64,000 nt of DNA from Streptomyces spiralis. GTDB lineage: Bacteria > Actinomycetota > Actinomycetes > Streptomycetales > Streptomycetaceae. The stretch is from positions 1-64,000 of the forward strand of contig NZ_BNBC01000010.1 in assembly GCF_014654675.1 (NCBI RefSeq), written 5' to 3'. Below, in pieces: positions 34,248 to 43,179 of the stretch (the first letter of the stretch is position 1; each line of letters opens with the position of its first letter). Under the pieces are notes generated by a model that did not search any database, was not told the origin of the DNA, and worked only from the letters and a program-made list of their open reading frames with translations. The position numbers and the translations under genes are program-made.

Positions 34248-34748
34248 CCGGGTTGCTCAGGACGAGGGTGGCGGTGTGGGCCCAGCGGTGCACGAAACGA
34301 GGACCAGCCGCTGGCCCGCCGCCCGATACTGTCGGCCCTCGCCTTCGAGGGCAGCGAACCGATCGCCGAGGCCCCCAGTGCGGCCCGCCGCTTCCTGACC
34401 GACATACAGGCAGTACACGGCATCCCGGTCTTCGACCGCGCGATGGGCACCGTGCAGCTGGCCGTCAGCGAGCTGGTCACCAACGCCTGCAAGTACGCGC
34501 CAGGCCCCTGCCTGCTGGACCTGGAGGTCAGCGAAGGCACCGTCAAGATCAGCGGCTGGGACACCGACCCGACACTGCCCGCGGCTTGCCCCGCAGACCC
34601 CGGCCGGGCCCGGCAGCACGGCCTGGAGATCATCATGGCCGTGCGCCAGAGCTTCGAGGTGCGCCGCGAGCCGGTGGGCAAGCGAGTCAGGTCTGCCATC
34701 GTGCTGGCCGACGACCCCGGCGGAGATCCGGTCGGCCGCCTGCTGTGA
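34248..34748 (+). pseudogene. ATP-binding (HATPase, anti-sigma-like) protein without a usable start
   Basis: The frame encodes about 150 residues of a histidine-kinase-like ATPase: ALAFEGSEPIAEAPSAARRF, then the N-box SELVTNACKYAPG and the G-box-like ARQHGLEIIMAV. No ATG, GTG or TTG occurs in frame between the upstream stop (34245) and a Met already inside the domain (34443). In the neighbouring frame a GTG at 34289 begins VHE and a one-base shift would join it to EDQPLARRPIL. I therefore suspect a frameshift or lost start. Related proteins bind anti-anti-sigma or sigma factors. Confidence 0.6.
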
Positions 34749-35528
34749 CCGTCCCTGGGCGCCGGAACCTGCCGCAGGTGTCTACCGGCCCGCCAGGTAG
34801 CCGGCGCCCCGCTCGGCTACCTCATGGAGAGTCTGCCGCCGGGCCGGTGGCCGATCCCGCCAGCCAACGCCCTCCAGGTCGTCGGCCGCCCGCTGAGCAG
34901 CCTCCTCCAACGACCGCCGCCGCGGCCCCCTGCTGCGGCGAGCCTCCCGCCGTCGTTCATGGATGCAGGCCAGCCAGCCTCCGCGCGCACCGGAACCCTG
35001 TGGATCACTCACGGGACAAGTGGTCGCCGAGCCAGGAAGCAACCCGGGACAGCATTCTTCCGAGTGTATCTGCGGAAGAACTCCAGACACTAACCATGGA
35101 GAAAACCTGTCGTGACGACAGTAGACATTGGCCCGTCGCAGGGTTACTGTCTTTGTCGTACCCAGGAAGTCGAAGTGGGCACGGCAGACACGAACTGCCG
35201 TGCCGGCAGGTCAAGCAGGACACGGCCCAAGAGGGTCGTGAGCAGTACCCGCGGTATCCAGCAGTATCACCGAGTAACCGAAGGTAAGGAGCGAGACGCC
35301 ATCAGGATCGCCCGGGCGAGGAAGCAGTCCGCCCGGGTACCGCAGGCCCCGGATTGGAAGGTGGTCCCCGGTCACGCATCCGCGATCCCCGCAGTCCCGC
35401 CCTCCCAGGCGGACCCTGCGGACATAGAAGGCCGGCGCAGTTGGCCGGTAGATGGTGTTGAAAGCTCGGGGCCCGGGTGCCAGTACGGCGCTCGGGCCCC
35501 CCGACGCGTCCCCCGGAAGAAGAGGTCT
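34749..35528. other. Gap of 780 bp with a terminator-like hairpin
   Basis: There is no confident gene. A minus-strand frame (34782-35090) ends in a biased, charged stretch ([18 protein letters not shown]) but has no clear start or family. A perfect 10-bp hairpin, GGCACGGCAG (35178-35187) / CTGCCGTGCC (35195-35204), stands alone. The plus-strand frame leading into MerR copy 2 has no codon bias before 35529. Composition between 35030 and 35300 is AT-richer and could hold promoters. Confidence 0.45.
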
Positions 35529-35873
35529 ATGCCCCCTGGCAGTTCCCGCGCCGTCACGCCTCTCGATGACGACGACTACCCCGCCTACACCATGGGCCGG
35601 GCCGCCGACATGCTCGGCACCACCCCCGCCTTCCTGCGCGCCCTCGGCGAACACCGCCTGATCACACCTTTGCGCTCCGAAGGCGGCCACCGCCGCTACT
35701 CCCGCTACCAGCTGCGCATCGCCGCCCGTGCCCGCGAACTCGTCGACCAGGGCACCCCCATCGAAGCTGCCTGCCGCATCATCGTCCTCGAAGACCAACT
35801 CGAAGAAGCGCAGCGCATCAACGAGCAAATGCGCAGACAAGGCCCCGAGCCGCAGTCGAAGACCTCAGCCTGA
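35529..35873 (+). CDS. Short MerR-type helix-turn-helix regulator (copy 2)
   Basis: The protein has 114 residues from the ATG at 35529, with GAAGAAGAGG upstream. It shares nearly the whole DNA-binding domain with copy 1 at 32872 (YTMGRAADMLGTTPAFLRAL, GGHRRYSRYQLRIAARAREL, PIEAACRII). It differs mainly at the recognition-wing turn (GEHRL versus GAARL) and at both termini. As in copy 1 there is no effector domain. The pair flanks the hemolysin-III gene and the ATPase remnant. Confidence 0.88.
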   Translation: MPPGSSRAVTPLDDDDYPAYTMGRAADMLGTTPAFLRALGEHRLITPLRSEGGHRRYSRYQLRIAARARELVDQGTPIEAACRIIVLEDQLEEAQRINEQMRRQGPEPQSKTSA

Positions 35874-35971
35874 CCGGGCGCCGGCGCGAAGACACGGACG
35901 ACGCTCCCGGCCCGCCACCGACTGACCCCGCCATCGGCCCCTGAAACGAGCGCCCCTGACTCCCACAGGGC

Positions 35972-36004
35972 AAGGACCCCGGCGATCACCACGCTGGGGT
36001 CCTT
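35972..36004 (+). terminator. Terminator after MerR copy 2
   Basis: AAGGACCCC (35972-35980) pairs with GGGGTCCTT (35996-36004) over nine bases around a 15-base loop, about 100 bp after the stop codon. Confidence 0.6.
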
Positions 36005-36139
36005 CTCCGTCCACAACGGTTCCACCAGTCCCGGGCCGGAGCCCTGGCAGCGCGCCGGTTGCCCATCGGCGACCCGCCATCTGGAGCCTGCGGACAAGGG
36101 CGCCTGACCTCGGGTGCGTGAGCCAGGCGCTTGTAACAA

Positions 36140-37258
36140 TCAGGCGGCGACGAGCTCCTGCTCACGGTCCGGCGTCTTGACCTCGGGCTTCTTGTTCGGC
36201 AGCGAGAGCCGGAAGACCTTGCGCCACGCGGAGAACACCTGTTTGGGCAGCGGTCCGGTGACGTACTCCAGCTCGTATTTCTCGAACAGCGCGCGCACCT
36301 TCACCGCGACCTCGGCGTACCGGTTGCTCGGCAGGTCCGGGAACAGGTGGTGCTCGATCTGGTGCGACAGGTTGCCGGTCATGAAGTGCATGGCCCTGCT
36401 GCCGCTGATGTTCGCCGAGCCCATCATCTGGCGCAGGTACCACTGGCCGCGCGTCTCGTCCTCGATCGACCGGCGCTCGAAGACCTGTACGCCCTCGGGG
36501 AAGTGCCCGCACATGATCACGGAGTGGGACCAGATGTTGCGGACCAGGTTCGCGGTGAACGTGGCGGCGAGCGTGGTGAGGAACGAGGGGCCCGACAGCA
36601 TCGGGTGGAGCACGTAGTCCTTGAGCACCTGCTTGCGGATCTTGCGGCCCACGGCCTTGGCCCGTGCGCGGAACTCCGGGTTCTTGCGGCGGTGCTTGGG
36701 CAGGTTCTTGCCGAGCTCCAGGTCGTACGCTGCGATGCCGTACTCGAAGAAGCAGGCGTTGATGAAGTTCCACAGCGGCTGGCCGAGGTGGAACGGGTGC
36801 CACTTCTGGTCCTCGTCGACGCGCATGATGCCGTAGCCGAGATCGTTGTCCTTGCCGATCACGTTGGTGTACGTGTGGTGCAGCTCGTTGTGCGAGCGCT
36901 TCCACTGCTCGGACGGCGAGACGTGATCCCACTCCCAGGTGGTGGAGTGGATCTTCGGGTCCCGCATCCAGTCCCACTGGCCGTGCAGGACGTTGTGGCC
37001 GATCTCCATGTTGTCCATGATCTTCGCCACGGACAGCCCGGCGGTGCCGATCAGCCATGCGGGCGGGAAGATCGAGAACAGCAGCACGCCCCTGCTGACC
37101 AGCTCGAGCTTGCGCTGCGCCGAGATGACCTTACGGATGTAGGCGGCGTCCTTCTCGCCGCGGCCGGCGATCACCTCGTCGCGGATCGCGTCCAGCTCGC
37201 GGCCAAGCTCCTCGATCTGCTCCGCGGTCAAGTGGGCGGTGGGGTCGATGGCGGTCAA
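36140..37258 (-). CDS. Acyl-CoA/acyl-lipid fatty acid desaturase
   Basis: The protein has 372 residues from a TTG start at 37258, chosen because AGGAG lies just upstream. An in-frame extension to 37372 overlaps the reductase gene in a shadow frame. The three histidine boxes are GHNVLHGQWDW, HNELHHTYTNV and HQIEHHLFPD, which hold the di-iron centre. Hydrophobic segments surround SRGVLLFSIFPPAWLIGTAG. It would introduce a double bond into membrane fatty acids, using electrons from the overlapping upstream reductase gene, much as in the mycobacterial DesA3-Rv3230c pair. Confidence 0.93.
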   Translation of the reverse strand: MTAIDPTAHLTAEQIEELGRELDAIRDEVIAGRGEKDAAYIRKVISAQRKLELVSRGVLLFSIFPPAWLIGTAGLSVAKIMDNMEIGHNVLHGQWDWMRDPKIHSTTWEWDHVSPSEQWKRSHNELHHTYTNVIGKDNDLGYGIMRVDEDQKWHPFHLGQPLWNFINACFFEYGIAAYDLELGKNLPKHRRKNPEFRARAKAVGRKIRKQVLKDYVLHPMLSGPSFLTTLAATFTANLVRNIWSHSVIMCGHFPEGVQVFERRSIEDETRGQWYLRQMMGSANISGSRAMHFMTGNLSHQIEHHLFPDLPSNRYAEVAVKVRALFEKYELEYVTGPLPKQVFSAWRKVFRLSLPNKKPEVKTPDREQELVAA

Positions 37259-37265
37259 AGTGCTC

Positions 37266-38318
37266 CTACTGTTCGATGTCGCAGGGGCCCGCCGCGGCGG
37301 ACACGCAGGTCTGAATGAGGACGCCCGGCTCGGCCTCGGTGATCTCGCCGGTGCGCAGGTCGCGGACGGCACCCGCCTTGAGCGGCGTGATGCAGCCGAA
37401 GCAGATGCCCATGCGGCAGCCGGAGGGCATGAGCACGCCGGCCTCCTCGCCGATGTCCAGCAACGGCGTGGCGCCGTCCGCGTCGACGGTCTTGCCGGTG
37501 GCGCTGAACGTGACCTCGCCGCCGTCGCCGGCGACGACGATGCTGGGGCGGAAGCGTTCGGTGTGCAGGCGCTGTTGTACGCCGTGCTCGCTCCAGTGCT
37601 CTTCGGCGGCGTCGAGCAGGCCCGCGGGCCCGCAAGCCCAGGTCTCGCGCTCGGCCCAGTCGGGCACGAGTTCGTCGAGACGGGAGATGTCGAGCATGCC
37701 GTCTGTGTCGGTGTGCACCTCGGTGAGCCGCAGCTTCTTGTCCGCGACCAGGTCGTGCAGTTCGTTGCGGAAGATCACGTCCTGCGGCCGTGGCGCGCAG
37801 TGGACCATGACGACGTCGTCGAACTCGGTGTCGCGCAGCATGCCCATCACGGGTGTGATGCCGCTGCCGGCCGTCAGGTAGAGCACCTTGGGGGGCGTGG
37901 CCTGCGGCAGCACGAAGTCACCGGTTGCCTGGTCGAGTTGGATCAGCGTGCCCGGTTTCGCCCTGCGGACCAGGTGGTTGCTGACCTTGCCGTCCGGGAT
38001 CGCCTTCACGGTGATCGTGACGCGGCCGTCCTGGCGTTTTGCCGGCGAGGTGAGGGAGTAGGCACGCCACAGGCGCACCCCGTCGACGTCGACCCCGATC
38101 CGCACGTACTGACCGGCCCTGTGGCCGCGCCAGCCCCGACCCGGTCTGATCACGATGGTCGCGGCGTCACCCGTCTCGGGGTGCACGGCCTCGATGCGCC
38201 CCCGCAGATCGGCGCCCGCACGCAGCGGGCTGACCAGGTCGAGGTAGTCCGACGGCAGCAGCGGCGTCGTGACCATCTCCAGCAGTTTCCACGCCCTGCC
38301 GCGGAGGGCCGCACTCAT
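37266..38318 (-). CDS. Ferredoxin reductase with C-terminal [2Fe-2S] domain (desaturase partner)
   Basis: The protein has 350 residues. The second of two adjacent ATGs (38318) has GGAG at the better distance. The FAD-binding part has RAYSLTSPA, the NAD(P)H part has YLTAGSGITPVMGML and WACGPAGLL, and the C-terminal plant-type ferredoxin has CRMGICFGC plus a distal Cys. It passes electrons from NAD(P)H to the desaturase encoded immediately downstream; the desaturase ribosome binding site lies at the end of this gene, so they form one operon. A divergent PucR-type gene probably regulates the pair. Confidence 0.93.
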   Translation of the reverse strand: MSAALRGRAWKLLEMVTTPLLPSDYLDLVSPLRAGADLRGRIEAVHPETGDAATIVIRPGRGWRGHRAGQYVRIGVDVDGVRLWRAYSLTSPAKRQDGRVTITVKAIPDGKVSNHLVRRAKPGTLIQLDQATGDFVLPQATPPKVLYLTAGSGITPVMGMLRDTEFDDVVMVHCAPRPQDVIFRNELHDLVADKKLRLTEVHTDTDGMLDISRLDELVPDWAERETWACGPAGLLDAAEEHWSEHGVQQRLHTERFRPSIVVAGDGGEVTFSATGKTVDADGATPLLDIGEEAGVLMPSGCRMGICFGCITPLKAGAVRDLRTGEITEAEPGVLIQTCVSAAAGPCDIEQ

Positions 38319-38352
38319 CATGACTCCAGCTTGCTGCGCCTCAGGGCGTAAA

Positions 38353-38404
38353 GTCCTGACCGCAGGACGTGAATCTGGTCGGTTGAATTGTTCGCAGGGA
38401 ACAA
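38353..38404. promoter_or_regulatory. Two inverted repeats between the reductase-desaturase operon and its PucR-type regulator
   Basis: GTCCTG-accg-CAGGAC (38353-38368) and TTGTTC-gcagg-GAACAA (38388-38404) are both perfect inverted repeats in the 90-bp divergent gap. The second ends five bases before the GTG at 38409 and would block initiation if bound. Confidence 0.55.
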
Positions 38405-38408
38405 AGAC

Positions 38409-39548
38409 GTGAGCCATGCAATCCGGAGGGCCAGCGAACTGGCCCTGGACGAGAAGACGGTCACCGCACTTCGGGCCGCGCTGAAGACCACCGCCGACGA
38501 GGTCGTCCAGGCGATCATCGACGAGGTTCCTCCCTACGCAGGCGCCCTTTCGGGCAGCATGGGCGGCACCATCCGCCGAGCCGTCCGCACCGCGCTGGGG
38601 CACTACCTGGACCTCGCGAGTGGGAACGCCACGGGCGGCGACGGCGGTGACGCGGCCTACGAGCTGGGCCGCGGCGAGGTGCGCGACGGCCGTTCGATGG
38701 ACGCCCTGCTCAGCGCCTACCGCGTCGGCGCCCGCGTGGCCTGGCGATGCCTGGCAGCGGGCGCCGTGTCCGCAGGTCTGCCCGCCGCCGAGGTCGCCAA
38801 GTTCGCCGAGCTGACCTTTGCCTACATCGACGAGCTCTCCGCTGCGAGCGCTGCGGGCCACGCCGACGAACTGGCCGCCCGGGGCAGGGCCCACGAACGC
38901 CACCTGGAACACCTGGCCCGCGAACTCCTCGCCGGCGCGAGCCCGGACGTGCTGCTGGCCTCTGCTCAACGGGCCGGATGGCAGCCGCCGGTTACGCTGA
39001 CGGCGGTCCTGCTGCCCGCCGCCCAGGCCCGGCCTGCCTACCGCGCGCTCGACCCGAGCACCCTCGTCCTCGACGATCTGCCGGACGCCACCGGCGTGCT
39101 GCTCGTCCCCGATGCCGACCGGTCACATCTCTTGCGGCAGCTGACCGACCGCACCGCCGTGGTCGGCCCGGCCCGGCCATGGACGCGTGCGTCCGCCTCG
39201 TACGCACGAGCCGTACGCGCGCGCTCCCTCTCCTCTGATATCCGCGACACCGAGGACCACCTGCCCGAGCTGGTGCTGAGCGCCGACGTGGACGCGTTCG
39301 CAGACCTGCGTGTCCGAGCCCTCGCACCGTTGCGTACCTTGCCTGTCGCGACCGCACGGCGGCTGGAGGAGACGTTGCGGGCGTGGCTGCTGCACCAGGG
39401 CAGGCGGGACGAGGTGGCGGCGGCGTTGTTCGTCCATCCCCAGACAGTCCGGTACCGGATGTCGCAGCTGCGGGAGCTGTTTCCGGATCTCGCATCGCCA
39501 CACCGGGTCCTTGAACTGACGCTGGCGGTCGGTCTTCGGGCCGGTTGA
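38409..39548 (+). CDS. PucR-type helix-turn-helix regulator
   Basis: The protein has 379 residues from the GTG at 38409; a TTG at 38388 is in frame but lies inside an operator-like repeat. The N-terminal two thirds is a helical sensor domain (RRAVRTALGHYLDLA, ELGRGEVRDGRSMDALL). The C-terminal PucR helix-turn-helix reads LRAWLLHQGRRDEVAAALFV, then HPQTVRYRMSQLRELF. It is divergent from the desaturase-reductase operon and is the obvious candidate to control membrane lipid desaturation. Activator or repressor cannot be decided from sequence. Confidence 0.9.
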   Translation: MSHAIRRASELALDEKTVTALRAALKTTADEVVQAIIDEVPPYAGALSGSMGGTIRRAVRTALGHYLDLASGNATGGDGGDAAYELGRGEVRDGRSMDALLSAYRVGARVAWRCLAAGAVSAGLPAAEVAKFAELTFAYIDELSAASAAGHADELAARGRAHERHLEHLARELLAGASPDVLLASAQRAGWQPPVTLTAVLLPAAQARPAYRALDPSTLVLDDLPDATGVLLVPDADRSHLLRQLTDRTAVVGPARPWTRASASYARAVRARSLSSDIRDTEDHLPELVLSADVDAFADLRVRALAPLRTLPVATARRLEETLRAWLLHQGRRDEVAAALFVHPQTVRYRMSQLRELFPDLASPHRVLELTLAVGLRAG

Positions 39549-40239
39549 CGCGTACTTCGACCGTCCACGAACTCCCGGCGGATCCCGGCATCGTGCTCGG
39601 TGTCTACCTGGACGTCCTTGCAGCCGGGACGGTTCGGGTGAGCGACGCGATCAAGGTGCAGCAGGTCGGCTGACAGGGAGCGTTCCACCACGAGTCGCCC
39701 ACCTGCCGATCCGTCAGGCCCGCGTCTCGCACGACCAGCCACACCCGGTCGCGACTGAGCGAGAGTTGGCCGAGGAGGACGCCGGTCGCGTCGAGCAGGG
39801 TGTTGGCGAAGGCTGGAGCGACCGGGGACATCGGGTGGACCCCGGCCGTCCTCGGCCGCGGCACCAATCACCTGCCGGTCGGCTACGACCGACGCCTCTG
39901 ACACCGGACTGCGGCTGACCGGGTTCGGGCGCACCGCCCGCCCCGGCCCCAGCGGCTGACCGACCTCACTCACTCAACGGCGCCTGGCTGCCCGCCACGG
40001 CGCCATGCCGCACGATCGCGCAGTGCCGTCCCGGGCGGGGGGTCTGACTCATGGGATCTATGACCGGAGTGTCCAGTCACTGGCTTGTCGACTGTCGTTG
40101 CGGGAGGGCGCCTGCTGGTACCGAGCCACAGGGCGTGTCCCGACGCGATATGCCGCCAGAGAGCTCTTCAACCTGGTCAGGCGGTGTCCACCGATCCCCC
40201 GTTATAGGGGCGTCCGTGAGACGTGAGAGGGTCTGGGGC
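39549..40239. other. Gap of about 690 bp without a supportable gene
   Basis: A minus-strand frame (39604-39867) contains LLGQLSLSRDRVWLVVRDAG with moderate codon bias but no family I recognise and no clear start; it may be a gene fragment. The frame leading into the pcaDC gene before 40240 has no bias. No strong repeats are seen. Confidence 0.45.
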
Positions 40240-41544
40240 GTGAGTGAGACACCACCGAACACCCTGCAATACCGCTTTGACGGGCCAGAAGACGCTCCGG
40301 TCCTGATCCTGGGTCCCTCACTGGGTACCACATGGCACATGTGGGACCGCCAGGTCCCGGAGCTGGCCAAGCAGTGGCGTGTGCTGCGGTACGACCTGCC
40401 GGGCCACGGAGGCGCGCCCGCGCACCCGGCGGGATCGGTCACCGATCTGACCTCCCGGCTGCTGGCCACTCTCGACGCACTGGGCGTGCAGCGCTTCGGC
40501 TACGCGGGCTGCGCGCTCGGCGGTGCCGTCGGCGTCGAGCTGGCCCTGCGCCACCCCGAACGCCTCGCCTCGCTCGCGCTGATCGCCGCCTCGCCCCGGT
40601 TCGGCACCGCCGACGAGTTCCGGCAGCGCGGAGTGATCGTGCGCACCAACGGGCTCGACCCCATCGCCCGTATGTCGCCCGACCGCTGGTTCACCCACGG
40701 ATTCGCCGCCGCCCAGCCCGCGATCACCGACTGGGCCGTGCAGATGGTGCGTACCACCGACCCCGGCTGCTACATCGCCGCCTGCGAGGCGCTGGCCGCC
40801 TTCGACGTCCGCGCCGAACTCGGTCGCGTCGGTGTGCCCACGCTCGTGCTGGTCGGCTCCGAGGACCAGGTCACCGGGCCCGCCGAGGCCCGCACCCTGG
40901 TCGCCGGCATCCCCGACGCCCGTCTCGCCGTCGTGCCCGGCGCCTCGCACCTGGTCCCGGTCGAGCAGCCCGCCGCCGTCACCGACCTGCTGGTCCGGCA
41001 CTTCTCCACCGCCTGGCAGCCCGCCCTCGAGGCCGGCACCGGACAGATGGCCATCGTCGCGGCACCCCCCAAGCCGGTCCTGGCCGCCCCGGCGCGGGCG
41101 CCGCAGACCGCGCCGATCGCCGAGATCGCCCCGGCCGCCGTGCAGCCCCGGCCCACCGGCCGGCCCGACGCCTACGACATCGGTCTCAAGATCCGCCGTG
41201 AGGTGCTGGGCGACGCGCACGTCGACCGGGAACTGGCCGGGGCCGACGACTTCTCCGGCGACTTCCAGGAGTTCCTCACCCGCTGCGCCTGGGGTGAGAT
41301 CTGGGACCGGCCGGGCCTGGACCGGCGCACCCGCAGCTGTGTCGCCCTCACCGCCCTGGTCGCCGGCGGCCATCTGGACGAGCTCGCCGCCCACACCCGG
41401 GCCGCCCTGCGCAACGGCCTCACCCCCGACGAGATCAAGGAAATCCTGCTCCAGACGGCCGTCCACTGCGGCATGGCCGCCGCGGGCAGCGCCTTCCGGG
41501 TGGCCCAGCAGGTGATACGCGAGGAGACGACGCCCGCGGAGTGA
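40240..41544 (+). CDS. pcaL: Fused 3-oxoadipate enol-lactonase / 4-carboxymuconolactone decarboxylase (PcaL-like)
   Basis: The protein has 434 residues. The first 255 are an alpha/beta hydrolase like PcaD, and the last 125 (SGDFQEFLTRCAWGEIWDRP ... EILLQTAVHCGMAA) are a carboxymuconolactone decarboxylase like PcaC, with an Ala/Pro-rich linker. Such fusions catalyse consecutive steps of the protocatechuate branch of the beta-ketoadipate pathway. The nucleophile elbow reads G-C-A-L-G-G, so the usual GxSxG serine position is Ala preceded by Cys. The Asp (GSEDQVT) and His (GASHLVPVEQP) of the triad are present. No other pca gene is in the window. The GTG start has GTCTGGGGC before it. Confidence 0.85.
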   Translation: MSETPPNTLQYRFDGPEDAPVLILGPSLGTTWHMWDRQVPELAKQWRVLRYDLPGHGGAPAHPAGSVTDLTSRLLATLDALGVQRFGYAGCALGGAVGVELALRHPERLASLALIAASPRFGTADEFRQRGVIVRTNGLDPIARMSPDRWFTHGFAAAQPAITDWAVQMVRTTDPGCYIAACEALAAFDVRAELGRVGVPTLVLVGSEDQVTGPAEARTLVAGIPDARLAVVPGASHLVPVEQPAAVTDLLVRHFSTAWQPALEAGTGQMAIVAAPPKPVLAAPARAPQTAPIAEIAPAAVQPRPTGRPDAYDIGLKIRREVLGDAHVDRELAGADDFSGDFQEFLTRCAWGEIWDRPGLDRRTRSCVALTALVAGGHLDELAAHTRAALRNGLTPDEIKEILLQTAVHCGMAAAGSAFRVAQQVIREETTPAE

Positions 41545-41571
41545 GCGCGGTGATCGTCAACCGGGCACCAC

Positions 41572-41593
41572 GAGCACCAGTGTGATGGTGCTC
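41572..41593 (+). terminator. Terminator after pcaL
   Basis: GAGCACCA, six-base loop, TGGTGCTC: a perfect 8-bp stem about 30 bp after the stop. Confidence 0.6.
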
Positions 41594-41625
41594 CTGCGCC
41601 GGTCGCGCGCGGCAGGATGGGACGC

Positions 41626-42261
41626 ATGAAGCTCACGAAGAAGTCCCACGCCTGCGTCCGCCTCGAGAAGGACGGCCGCACGCTCGTCATCGACCCCGGC
41701 ACCTTCAGCGAGGAGGACGCCGCGGTCGGCGCGGAGGCCATCCTGGTCACGCACGAGCACCTCGACCACTTCAACGAGGACCGGCTGCGGGCCGGTATGG
41801 AGGCCAACCCGGCCGCCGAGATCTGGACCCTGAGGTCGGTCGCGGAGAAGATCTCGGCGGCCTTCCCGGGCCGGGTCCACACGGTCGGGCACGGCGACAC
41901 CTTCACCGCCGCGGGCTTCGACGTGCAGGTCCATGGAGAGCTGCACGCGGTGATCCACCCGGACATCCCGCGCATCACCAATGTCGGCTACCTCATCGAC
42001 GGCGGCAAGGTGTTCCACCCCGGCGACGCGCTCACCGTGCCCGACCAGCCGGTCGAGACGCTGATGCTCCCGGTGATGGCGCCCTGGAACAAGATCGCCG
42101 AGGTGATCGAGTACGTCCGCGAGGTCAAGCCGCGGCGCGCCTACGACATCCACGACGCGCTCCTGACCGACCTGGCCCGCCCGATCTACGACAACCAGAT
42201 CGGCGCCCTGGGCGGCGCGGAGCACCTGAGGCTGACGCCGGGCGCGTCGGCGGAGGTCTGA
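41626..42261 (+). CDS. MBL-fold metallo-hydrolase (UlaG/YcbL-like)
   Basis: The protein has 211 residues from the ATG at 41626 (a further ATG lies nine bases upstream). It begins MKLTKKSHACVRLEKDG and carries the metal-binding THEHLDHF motif, a second His in the VHGELHAVIHP segment, and Asp in HPGDALTVP. Substrate unknown; many such Streptomyces proteins are small beta-lactamase-fold hydrolases. It is followed by exonuclease III with a 67-bp gap. Confidence 0.88.
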   Translation: MKLTKKSHACVRLEKDGRTLVIDPGTFSEEDAAVGAEAILVTHEHLDHFNEDRLRAGMEANPAAEIWTLRSVAEKISAAFPGRVHTVGHGDTFTAAGFDVQVHGELHAVIHPDIPRITNVGYLIDGGKVFHPGDALTVPDQPVETLMLPVMAPWNKIAEVIEYVREVKPRRAYDIHDALLTDLARPIYDNQIGALGGAEHLRLTPGASAEV

Positions 42262-42328
42262 GCGCCGCGGCACCGCCGCCAAGGCCGGGCGGGAGGCGTT
42301 GTCAGTCCCGCCCGGTAGGTTGTGAGGC

Positions 42329-43108
42329 ATGCGCATCGCGACCTGGAACGTGAACTCGATCACCGCCCGCCTCCCGAGGCTGCTGGCCTGGCTGGAGAGC
42401 AGCCGCACCGACGTGCTCTGCCTCCAGGAGGCCAAGATCGCCGAGGACCAGTTCCCGTTCGACCAGCTGCGCGACCTCGGCTACGAGGCGGCGGTGCACG
42501 CCACCGGCCGGTGGAACGGAGTGGCGGTGCTCTCCCGCGTCGGCCTTCAGGACGTGGTGAAGGGCCTGCCCGGCGACCCCGGCTACGAGGGCGTCCAGGA
42601 GCCCCGGGCCATCTCCGCCACCTGCGGCCCGGTCCGCGTCTGGTCGGTCTACGTGCCCAACGGCCGTGAGGTGGAGCACCCGCACTACGCCTACAAGCTC
42701 CAGTGGTTCGAGGCGCTGAGGGCGGCCGTCGCGGGCGACGCGGGCGGCAGCCGCCCGTTCGCCGTCCTCGGCGACTACAACGTCGCGCCGACCGACGACG
42801 ACGTCTACGACCCGGCCGCCTTCGAGGGCGCCACCCACGTCACCCCCGCCGAGCGCGCCGCCCTCACCTCCCTGCGCGAGGCCGGCCTCGCGGACGTGGT
42901 CCCGCGGCCCCTGAAGTACGACCACCCGTTCACCTACTGGGACTACCGCCAGCTCTGCTTCCCCAAGAACCGCGGCATGCGCATCGACCTGGTGTACGCC
43001 AACCAGCCCTTCGCCAAGGCGGTCACCGACGCCTACGTCGACCGGGAGGAGCGCAAGGGCAAGGGCGCCTCGGACCACGCGCCCGTCGTGGTCGACCTGG
43101 ACGTGTAG
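42329..43108 (+). CDS. xth: Exodeoxyribonuclease III
   Basis: The protein has 259 residues with the endonuclease/exonuclease/phosphatase fold. Signatures are MRIATWNVNSI, LCLQEAKI (metal-binding Glu), YVPNGRE, VLGDYNVAP and the closing SDHAPVVVDL with the catalytic Asp-His. It acts in base-excision repair as an AP endonuclease and 3'-5' exonuclease. Length and motif order are standard for the family. Confidence 0.95.
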   Translation: MRIATWNVNSITARLPRLLAWLESSRTDVLCLQEAKIAEDQFPFDQLRDLGYEAAVHATGRWNGVAVLSRVGLQDVVKGLPGDPGYEGVQEPRAISATCGPVRVWSVYVPNGREVEHPHYAYKLQWFEALRAAVAGDAGGSRPFAVLGDYNVAPTDDDVYDPAAFEGATHVTPAERAALTSLREAGLADVVPRPLKYDHPFTYWDYRQLCFPKNRGMRIDLVYANQPFAKAVTDAYVDREERKGKGASDHAPVVVDLDV

Positions 43109-43179
43109 ACAGTCGTGTAGACAGGACATCGGCGTACGTCCTGTGGTGTGCGCCACACTGCCGGTGTCACGCTGGAGCC

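Noticed and set aside
35112..35528. N-terminal extension of MerR copy 2
   Set aside because: No codon bias and no counterpart in copy 1; the ATG at 35529 with an upstream binding site is preferred.
39604..39867. Minus-strand frame with LLGQLSLSRDRVWLVVRDAG
   Set aside because: Moderate bias only, no recognised family, no ribosome binding site; left as part of the gap.
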